A DNA stretch of 7,979 nt, taken from NCBI GenBank assembly GCA_002298545.1, contig DBKQ01000018.1, positions 1 through 7,979 of the forward strand, read 5' to 3'. The DNA comes from Prevotella sp. UBA746. Lineage in GTDB: Bacteria > Bacteroidota > Bacteroidia > Bacteroidales > Bacteroidaceae. Shown here piece by piece: positions 1 through 6,936 of the stretch. Each line of letters begins with the position of its first letter. Within the stretch, counting starts at the first letter, position 1. The notes beneath the pieces are model-generated. The model saw only the letters and a program-made list of their open reading frames with translations. It did not search any database and was not told the origin of the DNA. The translations under genes and the position numbers were made by a program.

Positions 1-464
1 ATTACGTTCGGCATGACAGCGGCTTTTTTCAGTGAATCCACTTTCACCGAGTCACCCATTGCCACTTTCGGTCCGTTCTGAACCTTAGGTGCAAGAGCCG
101 TAGCATCCGCGGCATTGTCGTGCTCGCCATCGAACGCCATCTGCGATGCATTGCCGAGAGTAAGGATTATGGCTACCACTGCCGCCGCCTTGAAGAGCGG
201 TGCCAGTTTCTGACGGAACGGAACAATCTTCGCCTTTACGGGCTCCTGCTCGTCTACGAGTTCCATCATGCGCTCATCGAAGTCGTTGCCCAAGGAGTCG
301 ATTGCCGGTTCACTGGCAGCATAAGCAAACAGCGGCTTGTATTTTGCAAGTTCCGCGGGGATGTCGCTTTGGCTGAAGAATGCCTTCAGTATTGCCTCTT
401 CTTCGAGGGAAGTCTGACAATTCCAATAGCGTTCCAACAGTTGTTCGATGTATTTATAATCCAT
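1..464 (-). CDS. Putative anti-sigma factor, single-pass membrane protein (C-terminus cut by window edge)
   Basis: The frame is open from ATG at 464 to the window edge and gives 154 residues, beginning MDYKYIEQLLERYWNCQTSL. Visible parts: an acidic, helical N-terminal half (about 1-75), a basic stretch (KAKIVPFRQK, 77-86), one hydrophobic segment at about 89-106 that could span the membrane, then a polar low-complexity region. This layout (cytoplasmic sigma-binding part, one membrane helix, outer part) fits an anti-sigma factor, and the position directly after an ECF sigma gene supports it. I see no recognised anti-sigma domain motif, so the function is inferred from context and from memory of similar Bacteroidales gene pairs. 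The gene overlaps the 3' end of the sigma gene by 11 bp, suggesting translational coupling. An in-frame ATG at 473 would add MQN; I chose 464 because related proteins begin MDYKYIEQ. No Shine-Dalgarno sequence helps decide. Confidence 0.7.
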   Translation of the reverse strand, partial: MDYKYIEQLLERYWNCQTSLEEEAILKAFFSQSDIPAELAKYKPLFAYAASEPAIDSLGNDFDERMMELVDEQEPVKAKIVPFRQKLAPLFKAAAVVAIILTLGNASQMAFDGEHDNAADATALAPKVQNGPKVAMGDSVKVDSLKKAAVMPNV

Positions 465-969
465 ATTTTGCATTTTCGTTAAACTTTAGTTTTACAGTCT
501 GCCTTGCTCTATAGATATTCACCTTCACCTGTTCTTCGGTTATCGAGAGAACCGTCGCAATGTCTTTATACGACTTCCCTTCGAAATCTCTGAGCTGCAT
601 GCAGACCCGTTGTTTCTCAGGGAGGGAGTCGACGATGCGTCTCACCATATCCAGCATGTCCTTCTGCTCAGCCCGCTCGTCAGGAGCGGCAAGGCTTGAG
701 ACCTGAGGCTCAATGTTTTCTCTGTCGAGCGACTCGTTGCTTCGCGCAGCCCTTTTCGTTGTGTCGAGAGCGATATTGCGGCATATCGTGAGGCTGTAAG
801 CCTCTATCGAGTCGATGTTGTCAAGCGAATCCCGCTTGTCCCATACTTTCATCAGTGTGTCCTGTACCACGTCCTCGGCCTCTTCCCTGTTCATTGTTAT
901 ACGCAGGGCAAGTCGATACAGCACGTTTTTCAACGGCAAGACATCGTTTCGGAAACTGATTTTTTTCAT
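454..969 (-). CDS. RNA polymerase ECF-type sigma-70 factor
   Basis: A complete 171-residue protein, the usual size for an ECF (group 4) sigma factor with only regions 2 and 4. Region 2 spans about 10-75 and contains the typical core-binding segment REEAEDVVQDTLMKVWDKRD (28-47), followed by DSIEAYSLTICRNIALDTTKR. A polar linker (about 76-105) leads to region 4 (about 107-162), with LPEKQRVCMQLRDFEGKSYK and then the helix-turn-helix KDIATVLSITEEQVKVNIYRAR that would read the -35 element. The protein directs RNA polymerase to a special promoter set; its regulon cannot be told from the sequence. It overlaps the downstream putative anti-sigma gene. A candidate ECF promoter lies just upstream, implying autoregulation. 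The ATG at 969 gives MKKISFRNDVLPLKNVLYRL, with the expected short N-terminal extension. The family is very secure. Confidence 0.96.
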   Translation of the reverse strand: MKKISFRNDVLPLKNVLYRLALRITMNREEAEDVVQDTLMKVWDKRDSLDNIDSIEAYSLTICRNIALDTTKRAARSNESLDRENIEPQVSSLAAPDERAEQKDMLDMVRRIVDSLPEKQRVCMQLRDFEGKSYKDIATVLSITEEQVKVNIYRARQTVKLKFNENAKYGL

Positions 970-983
970 TTGCCTCTATTATG

Positions 984-1012
984 TTAGACGATTCAAGTTT
1001 ACGGAAGTTACA
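984..1012 (-). promoter_or_regulatory. Candidate ECF-type promoter of the sigma gene
   Basis: Read on the minus strand, TGTAACTT (1012-1005) is followed after 14 bases by CGTCTAA (990-984). A -35 core containing AAC and a -10 core of CGTC or TCTAA, spaced this way, is the known general form of ECF sigma promoters, and TGTAAC/CGTCTA-like pairs are what I recall upstream of Bacteroidetes ECF genes. The predicted start near 977 would leave a leader of only about 8 bases before the ATG at 969. A weaker alternative is TAAACTTG (1001-994), one mismatch from the primary-sigma -7 element TANNTTTG. No transcript data can be seen, so this is an inference from motif and position. Confidence 0.55.
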
Positions 1013-1066
1013 AGAGAACGGAATTTTCTATGCTATTTAACATTTATTTAGAGAATGAGAAACTAT

Positions 1067-1165
1067 AGGACTAATAAGACCGATAGGACAAATAAGACCA
1101 ATAGGAGCAATAGGACTAATAAGACCGATAGGAGCAATAAGACCGATATGCCCAATAAGACTGAT
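1067..1165. repeat. Array of eleven 9-bp tandem repeats
   Basis: Eleven contiguous 9-bp units fill this stretch without indels, with plus-strand consensus A(A/G)GAC(C/T)(A/G)AT. Two unit types tend to alternate, AGGACTAAT-like and AAGACCGAT-like, giving partial 18-bp higher-order periodicity; AAGACCGAT occurs three times exactly. The block 1058-1066 (AGAAACTAT) may be a decayed twelfth unit. The array starts only 6 bp past the argB stop codon and ends about 55 bp before the candidate ECF promoter. Because 9 is a multiple of 3, it keeps all frames open and produces a false plus-strand reading frame (TNKTDR repeats). Units are too short and lack spacers for a CRISPR array. Function unknown. Confidence 0.93.
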
Positions 1166-1171
1166 ATGCAA

Positions 1172-1942
1172 TTACTCCACTACAGTACCGTGGCATGCCG
1201 TCAGGTCATTGTCTTTTGTTATAGCCACTCGCTTCACTCCGGCAGCTATGGCAGCAAAGGCATTGTCGAGTTTCGGCAACATTCCTCCGGCAATGATGCC
1301 CTCAGACTTATATCTCTCAAAGTTTTCCTTGTTTATATTTCTTATTACAGTCGACTCATCGTCTGGATTGGCGAGTACACCGGCTTTTTCAAAGGCATAT
1401 ACGAGTGTTACGTCGAAATGAGGGGCAAGAGCCTTTGCCGTTTCCGATGCTATTGTGTCGGCATTGGTATTCAGCATATTGCCCTTCCCGTCATGAGTCA
1501 GCGGTGCCATGACCGGCGTTACACCTTGTGCCAGCAGATTGCATAACACCGTTGCGTCTACCCGGTCTACATCCCCCACGAAGCCGTAGTCTATGCCGTT
1601 TTTCAACGGACGCTTATGCGAGAGGATAACATTCATGTCGGCACCGGTCAGTCCGGTAGCGTTCTCGCCACGAGCCTGCAGATGTGCCACGATGTTCTTG
1701 TTGACGAGTCCGCCATACACCATCGTCACCACCCTCAACATCTTGCTGTCGGTTATGCGCCGCCCGTCTACCATCTTGCTCTCTATGCCGAGCGATGCTG
1801 CTATCTTGGTAGCACTGCGCCCGCCGCCGTGCACAAGTATTTTCTTGCCCTCTATCCGACAGAAGTTGTCGAGGAGGGCATCAAGGCGCGCTGCATCTTC
1901 TACAACGCCGCCGCCGACTTTTACTATTGTTATTTTTTTCAT
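1172..1942 (-). CDS. argB: N-acetylglutamate (or N-succinylglutamate) kinase
   Basis: A complete 256-residue amino-acid kinase, the same size as the short ArgB of enteric bacteria. It phosphorylates the gamma-carboxylate of N-acylglutamate, the second step of arginine and ornithine synthesis in the cytoplasm. Visible motifs: KVGG with Lys8 for ATP phosphate binding, HGGGR (38-42), DGRRIT (59-64) for the acylglutamate carboxylate, GLTGADMN (97-104), the substrate/ATP loop LNTNADT (157-163), and the ATP-binding GGMLPK with Lys224. There is no extended N-terminal helix of the arginine-inhibited hexameric type, so arginine-insensitive regulation is likely by analogy. Bacteroidetes are known to use an N-succinylornithine transcarbamylase, so the natural substrate may be N-succinylglutamate. 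It follows speA with a 63-bp gap that holds short 9-bp repeats. The ATG at 1942 starts MKKITIVKVGG, right at the first beta strand. Confidence 0.96.
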   Translation of the reverse strand: MKKITIVKVGGGVVEDAARLDALLDNFCRIEGKKILVHGGGRSATKIAASLGIESKMVDGRRITDSKMLRVVTMVYGGLVNKNIVAHLQARGENATGLTGADMNVILSHKRPLKNGIDYGFVGDVDRVDATVLCNLLAQGVTPVMAPLTHDGKGNMLNTNADTIASETAKALAPHFDVTLVYAFEKAGVLANPDDESTVIRNINKENFERYKSEGIIAGGMLPKLDNAFAAIAAGVKRVAITKDNDLTACHGTVVE

Positions 1943-1948
1943 TGTTAT

Positions 1949-1984
1949 TGGAGTTATGGGAGGACTGGGAGGACTGAGAGAACT
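1949..1984. repeat. Short block of four 9-bp repeats in the argB leader
   Basis: Four 9-bp units lie in the 63-bp speA-argB gap: TGGAGTTAT (1949-1957), GGGAGGACT twice (1958-1975) and GAGAGAACT (1976-1984). The block starts 6 bp upstream of the argB ATG, so it would form most of the argB translation initiation leader. The units are related to those at 3915-3932 (GGGAGTTAT) and more distantly to the array at 1067-1165, and all keep the same orientation. Function unknown. Confidence 0.75.
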
Positions 1985-2005
1985 ACAAGTACAGAAAAGA
2001 ACGAC

Positions 2006-3898
2006 TTATTCCAGATAAGTATATCCATAGAGTCCCGACCTGTAGTTCGACAGGAATTCCTTTCCTTCTTCAAGAGAAATCTTGCCGGTCTTCACACTCT
2101 TAGTAACCCAAATCTCGAGTTGGCGCACGAGTTTCTTTGGATTATACTGCACGTAGCTCAACACCTCTTCCACCGTCTCTCCGTCGAAGATCTGGTCGAT
2201 ATTGTATTTCCCGTCCTTCACCGAGATATGCACGGCATTCGTGTCGCCGAACAGATTGTGCATATCGCCGAGAATCTCCTGATATGCACCTACGAGGAAG
2301 ACGCCGAGATAATACGGTTCATTCTTCCTTACGGTATGTACGGGCAGGATATGCGAGAGATGGCGGTTGGTTACGAAATTGGCAATCTTTCCGTCGCTGT
2401 CGCACGTAATGTCCTGTATCGTGGCACTGCGTGTCGGTCGCTCGTTAAGCCGTTGCAACGGTGTTATCGGGAAGAGCTGGTCGATAGCCCAGCTGTCTGG
2501 CAGCGACTGAAAGAGGGAGAAGTTGCAGAAATACTTGTCGGCAAGCAGTTTGTCGAGTCCCTTCAGCTCTTCCGGCAGATGTTTCATCGACTTCGCCATA
2601 CTGTTTACCTCGCGGCAAACGCTCCAGTACATACGTTCTATCTCGGCACGCGTCTGCAGGTCGACAAGTCCATGACTGAACAAATCGAGCGCCTCCTCGC
2701 GAATCTGCTCCGCATCGTGCCAGTCCTCCATCATCGTGCGCGGATTCAGGTTATCCCATATTTCATACAGGTCCTTAACCAGCTTGTGAGCCCCCGGTTC
2801 CGGTTCGTAATCCTCGTTCATCTCCGGCAGGGATGCCGTTTCGAGCACGTCGATAACGAGTACTGAATGGTGTGCCGAAAGAGAGCGTCCGCCCTCGGTA
2901 ATGATATTAGGATGCTTTATGCCGTTGGCGTCAGAGGCTTCGATAAAGGTATACAGACAGTCGTTTACATACTCCTGAATGGAGTAGTTCACGCTACTCT
3001 CGCTGTTAGACGAGCGAGTGCCGTCGTAGTCGACGCCGAGTCCACCACCGCAGTCTACGAAATCCACGTTATACCCCATCTTATGAAGTTGGATATAGAA
3101 TTGCGAAGCTTCGCGGAGTGCCGTCTGTATGCGGCGGATTTTTGTTATCTGACTACCGATATGGAAATGAATCAGTCTAAGACAGTCTTTCATTCCCTTC
3201 TTGTCGAGAATCTCGAGAGCAGCAAGCAGTTCAGAGCTCGTCAGTCCGAATTTGCTTGCATCTCCCCCACTCTCTTCCCATTTTCCGCTTCCGGAAGAGG
3301 CGAGTTTGATGCGGACGCCGAGATTAGGTCTCACTCCGAGTTTCTTTGCCGCCCGGGCGATAATCTCCAGTTCGTTGAGTTTCTCCACCACTATAAAGAT
3401 GCGCTTTCCCATCTTCTGTGCCAGGAGAGCGAGTTCAATATAGTTCTGGTCTTTGTATCCGTTGCAGATGATAAGCGAGTCGCTCTGACACTGCACGGCG
3501 ATAACGGCATGAAGCTCAGGTTTCGACCCGGCTTCAAGTCCGAGATTGAACTTTCTGCCATGGCTGATAATTTCTTCCACGACGGGTTGCATCTGGTTTA
3601 CCTTGATAGGGTATATGATAAAGCTCTCTCCAGTGTAGCCATATTCCTTGGCGGCTTTCTCGAAGCAGCTTGACGTCTTCTCGATACGGTTATCGAGGAT
3701 ATCGGGGAATCGCAGCAATACGGGCGGTGTTATGTCTCGCAGTGCGAGTTCGTCCATCACGTCGCGTATATCTATCTGGGTATTGTCCTTGCATGGCGTA
3801 ACATATACGTCGCCGCGCTCGTTGATGCCGAAGTAGGATGTTCCCCACCCGCCCATGTTGTAAAGCTCCTTGGAGTCTTCAACAGTCCATTTTTTCAT
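2006..3898 (-). CDS. speA: Biosynthetic arginine decarboxylase
   Basis: A complete 630-residue fold-III (alanine-racemase-like) PLP enzyme, normal length for SpeA. It converts L-arginine to agmatine and CO2, the entry to putrescine and spermidine synthesis by the agmatine route. Seen in order: N-terminal GWGTSYFGIN (17-26); IIYPIKVNQ (94-102) with Lys99 as the expected Schiff-base lysine; GLEAGSKPEL (120-129); SGSGKWEESGGDASKFGLTS (202-221), a SpeA signature; HFHIGSQ (244-250); the glycine loop CGGGLGVDYDGTRSSNSESS (283-302), which binds PLP phosphate; ITEGGRSL (333-340); and in the C-terminal part DITCDSDGK with Cys499, expected to contribute to the partner subunit's active site, then YQEILGDMHNLFGDTNAVH (539-557). 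The enzyme acts as a homodimer or higher oligomer in this family and normally requires Mg2+. It lies between aroK and argB, with 9-bp repeats in both flanking gaps. The ATG at 3898 (MKKWTVEDSKELYNMGGWGT) matches the family start. Confidence 0.98.
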   Translation of the reverse strand: MKKWTVEDSKELYNMGGWGTSYFGINERGDVYVTPCKDNTQIDIRDVMDELALRDITPPVLLRFPDILDNRIEKTSSCFEKAAKEYGYTGESFIIYPIKVNQMQPVVEEIISHGRKFNLGLEAGSKPELHAVIAVQCQSDSLIICNGYKDQNYIELALLAQKMGKRIFIVVEKLNELEIIARAAKKLGVRPNLGVRIKLASSGSGKWEESGGDASKFGLTSSELLAALEILDKKGMKDCLRLIHFHIGSQITKIRRIQTALREASQFYIQLHKMGYNVDFVDCGGGLGVDYDGTRSSNSESSVNYSIQEYVNDCLYTFIEASDANGIKHPNIITEGGRSLSAHHSVLVIDVLETASLPEMNEDYEPEPGAHKLVKDLYEIWDNLNPRTMMEDWHDAEQIREEALDLFSHGLVDLQTRAEIERMYWSVCREVNSMAKSMKHLPEELKGLDKLLADKYFCNFSLFQSLPDSWAIDQLFPITPLQRLNERPTRSATIQDITCDSDGKIANFVTNRHLSHILPVHTVRKNEPYYLGVFLVGAYQEILGDMHNLFGDTNAVHISVKDGKYNIDQIFDGETVEEVLSYVQYNPKKLVRQLEIWVTKSVKTGKISLEEGKEFLSNYRSGLYGYTYLE

Positions 3899-3914
3899 TT
3901 GTTCTTGAGATTTT

Positions 3915-3990
3915 GGGAGTTATAGGAGTTTTAAGACTAATAAGACATATAAGACTAATAAGACATATAAAATATGACTATAAGACATTA
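3915..3990. repeat. 9-bp repeat block in the aroK-speA gap
   Basis: The 105-bp gap contains six contiguous 9-bp units: GGGAGTTAT (3915-3923), AGGAGTTTT (3924-3932), then a perfect duplication of the 18-mer AAGACTAATAAGACATAT (3933-3950 and 3951-3968). After a 13-bp interruption comes one more unit, AAGACATTA (3982-3990). The block therefore joins the unit type seen before argB (GGGAGTTAT) with the type seen after argB (AAGACTAAT), which ties the three blocks into one family. It begins 16 bp upstream of the speA ATG and would lie in its leader. No TANNTTTG promoter is seen in the gap. Confidence 0.88.
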
Positions 3991-4003
3991 CTGCATGTAG
4001 TCT

Positions 4004-4525
4004 TTAAAGCATTCCGATTATGTTCTTTACAGAAACATGAATCTTTTCATTATTGTCGAGCAGACTTACATCAAAGGTATGCTTTGCCTTGGTATAGAAC
4101 GGCTCGCGCTCCTTGAGCTGTGTCTTCACGAATGCCTCTACTTGCTCCGGTGTCTTGTTGAGCAACAGTGGTCTTACGCCCTTGCCCATCTTCAGGTGGG
4201 CATAGAGCACTTCGGGGGTTGCCTTCAGATATACGGTGTCTCCCTTTTGGTTCATATAGTCCATATTGTCGAAGAAGCACGGGGTGCCTCCACCGCAGCT
4301 GAGCACGATATTTTCGAACTCAGCCACTTCGTGGAGCATATTGCGTTCTATCTGCCGGAAGCCGTCCTCGCCGTGTTCTTCGAAGATCTGTGCCACGGTG
4401 CGGCGCATGCGACTGGTAATGTACCAGTCGAGGTCGTAGAACATGAGTCCGAGTTCCTTGGCGAGTTCTCTGCCTACGGTTGTCTTTCCGGCTCCCATAT
4501 ATCCTATCAGAATTATCCGCTGCAT
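4004..4525 (-). CDS. aroK: Shikimate kinase
   Basis: A 173-residue P-loop kinase of normal shikimate kinase length. It phosphorylates shikimate to shikimate 3-phosphate with ATP, the fifth step of the shikimate pathway to aromatic amino acids. Seen: Walker A GYMGAGKTT (8-16); DLD (31-33) for metal and shikimate binding; Arg57 in GFRQIE; the shikimate-binding CGGGTP (77-82); the lid arginine in VRPLL (Arg118); and REPFY (Arg140 to Tyr144) near the C-terminus. The frame stays open to an ATG at 4576 inside topA, which would add 17 charged residues. I place the start at 4525 because MQRIILIGYMGAGKTT puts the first beta strand and P-loop where the family has them and leaves a 14-bp gap after the topA stop. 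That tight spacing suggests co-transcription with topA. Confidence 0.95.
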   Translation of the reverse strand: MQRIILIGYMGAGKTTVGRELAKELGLMFYDLDWYITSRMRRTVAQIFEEHGEDGFRQIERNMLHEVAEFENIVLSCGGGTPCFFDNMDYMNQKGDTVYLKATPEVLYAHLKMGKGVRPLLLNKTPEQVEAFVKTQLKEREPFYTKAKHTFDVSLLDNNEKIHVSVKNIIGML

Positions 4526-4539
4526 AGGCTTTACAGGTT

Positions 4540-6867
4540 TTATTTCTTTACGGTATTGTTTATCACGTTCATACACTCCTCGAGTGTCAGTTCGGCAGCA
4601 CGCTCGTGCAGGGCTTTCGGCAGACGGTAGTTTTTGCCGTCGTAAACGAGATACGGTCCGTATTTGCCTTTCATCACTTCGAGTTTCGGCTCCTCGTCGA
4701 ATTTCTTCAGGTGGCGCATGCTTTCCTCTATCCTCTTGCGCTCTATCAATGCTATTGCCGTGGAGAGTTTTATCGTGAGCGGATCTTCTTCCTTAGGAAT
4801 CGACACGTATTTCTTGTCGTGCAACACGTATGGTCCGAAGCGGCCTGCCCCGATAACAACCGGCGATCCCTCGAAGTCGCCGAGAGTACGCGGCAGCTTG
4901 AAGAGTTCGAGAGCCTCGTCGAGGGTTATCGCCTCCATGCTCTTGTCTTTTGGCAGCTGGGCGAAGCGTGGCTTTTCCTTATCCTCTGCCGAACCGATTT
5001 GCACTACCGGTCCGAAGCGTCCGATCTTCACGTACACCGGTTTTCCGGTCTTCGGCTCTGTGCCGAGTTCGCGCTCTCCTGCCTTGTGCTCCTGCCGGCT
5101 GTTCATTGTTTTCTCTACCGTAGGTTCAAACTTACTGTAGAATTCTTTCAGCATGTCCGTCCACTGCTCGTCGCCTTCAGCGATGGAGTCGAACTGGCGC
5201 TCCACGTTTGCCGTGAAGTTATAGTCGAGTTCCGTAGGGAAATGCTCCAAGAGGAAATCGTTAACAACCAGTCCGATGTCTGTAGGCAGCAGTTTTCCCT
5301 TGTCACTGCCCACGGTCTCTGTCTTGGAAACACTTGCCACGGTGTTGCCTTTGAGCGTATCTATCGTATATTCGCGGTCTTCGCCTTTCTTGTCGCCTTT
5401 CTGCACATATCCTCTCTGCTGTATGGTGCTGATTGTAGGGGCGTAGGTTGACGGGCGACCGATGCCGAGCTCCTCCATCTTGTGTACAAGACTTGCCTCG
5501 GTGTATCTCAGCGGTCCCTGGCTGAATCGCTCTGTGGCTGTCATCTCCATGCGCTGCAGCTTGTCGCCGTCTTTCATCGGGGGCAGCTGGTTGGAGTCTG
5601 GCTCCTGTGCCATTTCGTCGTCGCCCTGCGACTCACGGTACACTTTCAGGAATCCGTCGAAGGTTACCACCTCGCCATTGACAACAAATTTCTCGTCTGC
5701 CATCTGACTGCCGTCGGCGTTCTTCAGACTAATCTGCACTGTTGTTTTCTCTATCTGTGCATCTGCCATCTGGCAGGCTGCCGTACGCTTCCATATCAGT
5801 TCGTAGAGGCGGCGCTCCTGTGCCGTTCCCTCAATGGTCTTGTTCTCCATATAGGTCGGGCGGATTGCCTCGTGCGCCTCCTGGGCTCCCTTTGAATGGG
5901 TGTGATACTGGCGTGTCTTGTGATACTCCTCGCCCCATGTCTTCACGATTTCCTCTTTGCTGGCGTTAAGGCACAAGGAGGAGAGGTTTACGGAGTCGGT
6001 ACGCATGTATGTTATCTTTCCGTTCTCGTAGAGGTGCTGGGCGAGCATCATGGTCTGCGACACGGTGAAGCCGAGTTTGCGGGCTGCTTCCTGCTGCAGG
6101 GTAGAGGTTGTGAATGGGGGTGCCGGGGTGCGCTTCAGTGGTTTCTGGCTTACGTCTGACACTACGTATTCTGCCGTCTTGCATTTCTCGAGGAAAGCGA
6201 GAGCCTCGTCGTGGGTCTTGAAACGGGTGTCGAGCTCTGCCTTCACCTCCGTTTTCTTTCCGTCGGCTCCAGGGAAGGAGAACACGGCTGTCACCCTGTA
6301 ATACGGTTCGCTCTTGAATGCCTGTATCTCGCGCTCGCGCTCAACGATGAGTCTTACGGCAACGCTCTGCACTCTACCGGCAGAGAGCGCCGGTTTCACC
6401 TTGCGCCAGAGTATCGGCGAGAGCTTGAAGCCCACGAGGCGGTCGAGCACGCGGCGTGCCTGCTGGGCATTGACGAGGTTCATGTTCAGATGGCGCGGAT
6501 TTTTTATTGCTTCGAGAATTGCAGGCTTGGTAATCTCGTGGAACACTATTCGGTTGGTGTTTTGCTCGTCGAGTCCGAGCACCTCACACAGATGCCATGA
6601 TATTGCCTCTCCCTCGCGGTCCTCATCGGATGCGAGCCATACCTTGTCGGCTTTCTTGGCACTTGCCTTGAGTTCTGAAACAAGTTTTTTCTTCTCGTCC
6701 GGAATTTCGTAATCGGGCTGAAGGGTTTTTAGATTTATGCTTATTTCCTTTTTCTTCAGGTCGCGGATGTGTCCGTAGCTGGACATCACCTTATAGTCCT
6801 TGCCAAGGAATTTCTCTATTGTCTTTGCCTTTGCAGGGCTCTCTACTATTACCAGATTCTCTTGCAT
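4540..6867 (-). CDS. topA: DNA topoisomerase I (type IA)
   Basis: A complete 775-residue type IA topoisomerase, which relaxes negative supercoils by a single-strand cut, a 5'-phosphotyrosine link and strand passage. The TOPRIM domain (about 1-140) has Glu9 in VIVESPAKAKTIEKF and the metal-binding ASDEDREGEA (79-88; Asp81, Asp83, Glu85). SAGRVQSVAV (162-171) follows, and the catalytic tyrosine is Tyr287 in ITYMRTDS. LGIGRPSTYAPTI (467-479) is a further family signature. The C-terminus has no cysteine-rich zinc ribbons. Instead it carries repeats of the GRFGP type at about 616, 675 and 734 (GRFGPVV, GRFGPYVL, GKYGPYLVYDGKNYRLP), the zinc-free DNA-binding form common in Bacteroidetes, Chlamydiae and others. 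The ATG at 6867 gives MQENLVIVESPAKAK, the expected start. It is the first gene of the co-directional topA-aroK-speA-argB run, with a probable promoter about 60 bp upstream. Confidence 0.98.
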   Translation of the reverse strand: MQENLVIVESPAKAKTIEKFLGKDYKVMSSYGHIRDLKKKEISINLKTLQPDYEIPDEKKKLVSELKASAKKADKVWLASDEDREGEAISWHLCEVLGLDEQNTNRIVFHEITKPAILEAIKNPRHLNMNLVNAQQARRVLDRLVGFKLSPILWRKVKPALSAGRVQSVAVRLIVEREREIQAFKSEPYYRVTAVFSFPGADGKKTEVKAELDTRFKTHDEALAFLEKCKTAEYVVSDVSQKPLKRTPAPPFTTSTLQQEAARKLGFTVSQTMMLAQHLYENGKITYMRTDSVNLSSLCLNASKEEIVKTWGEEYHKTRQYHTHSKGAQEAHEAIRPTYMENKTIEGTAQERRLYELIWKRTAACQMADAQIEKTTVQISLKNADGSQMADEKFVVNGEVVTFDGFLKVYRESQGDDEMAQEPDSNQLPPMKDGDKLQRMEMTATERFSQGPLRYTEASLVHKMEELGIGRPSTYAPTISTIQQRGYVQKGDKKGEDREYTIDTLKGNTVASVSKTETVGSDKGKLLPTDIGLVVNDFLLEHFPTELDYNFTANVERQFDSIAEGDEQWTDMLKEFYSKFEPTVEKTMNSRQEHKAGERELGTEPKTGKPVYVKIGRFGPVVQIGSAEDKEKPRFAQLPKDKSMEAITLDEALELFKLPRTLGDFEGSPVVIGAGRFGPYVLHDKKYVSIPKEEDPLTIKLSTAIALIERKRIEESMRHLKKFDEEPKLEVMKGKYGPYLVYDGKNYRLPKALHERAAELTLEECMNVINNTVKK

Positions 6868-6928
6868 TTTCTCTTTTTTGTTTTAGGTTTTAGCACCGTA
6901 TGGCGATGACTTTCTCTTATTTTGGCGG

Positions 6929-6936
6929 CAAAAGTA
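6929..6936 (-). promoter_or_regulatory. Probable topA promoter (-7 element TANNTTTG)
   Basis: On the minus strand, TACTTTTG at 6936-6929 matches the Bacteroidetes primary-sigma -7 consensus TANNTTTG exactly. The start would fall near 6922-6924, giving a leader of about 55 bases before the topA ATG at 6867. No TTTG is found at the -33 position (AAGG there), but that element is weakly conserved, and A-rich tracts lie further upstream. This is the only convincing primary-sigma promoter I find for the topA-aroK-speA-argB run. Confidence 0.6.

Noticed and set aside
1067..1165. CRISPR array
   Set aside because: Units are 9 bp, contiguous and degenerate, with no spacers and no cas genes nearby.
1055..1546. 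Plus-strand frame of 163 codons beginning with TNKTDR-type tripeptide repeats
   Set aside because: The repeats come from the 9-bp DNA array, which leaves all frames open; the rest is antisense to argB with no domain of its own.
1616..2866. Plus-strand frame of 416 codons
   Set aside because: It runs antisense across parts of both argB and speA, whose families are certain; the translation resembles no protein I know.
4526..4576. N-terminal extension of aroK to the ATG at 4576
   Set aside because: It would overlap the end of topA by 37 bp and add a charged 17-residue tail not expected in shikimate kinases; the ATG at 4525 fits the family.
4606..5451. Plus-strand frame of 281 codons
   Set aside because: It lies wholly antisense to topA, where codon structure keeps the opposite frame open.
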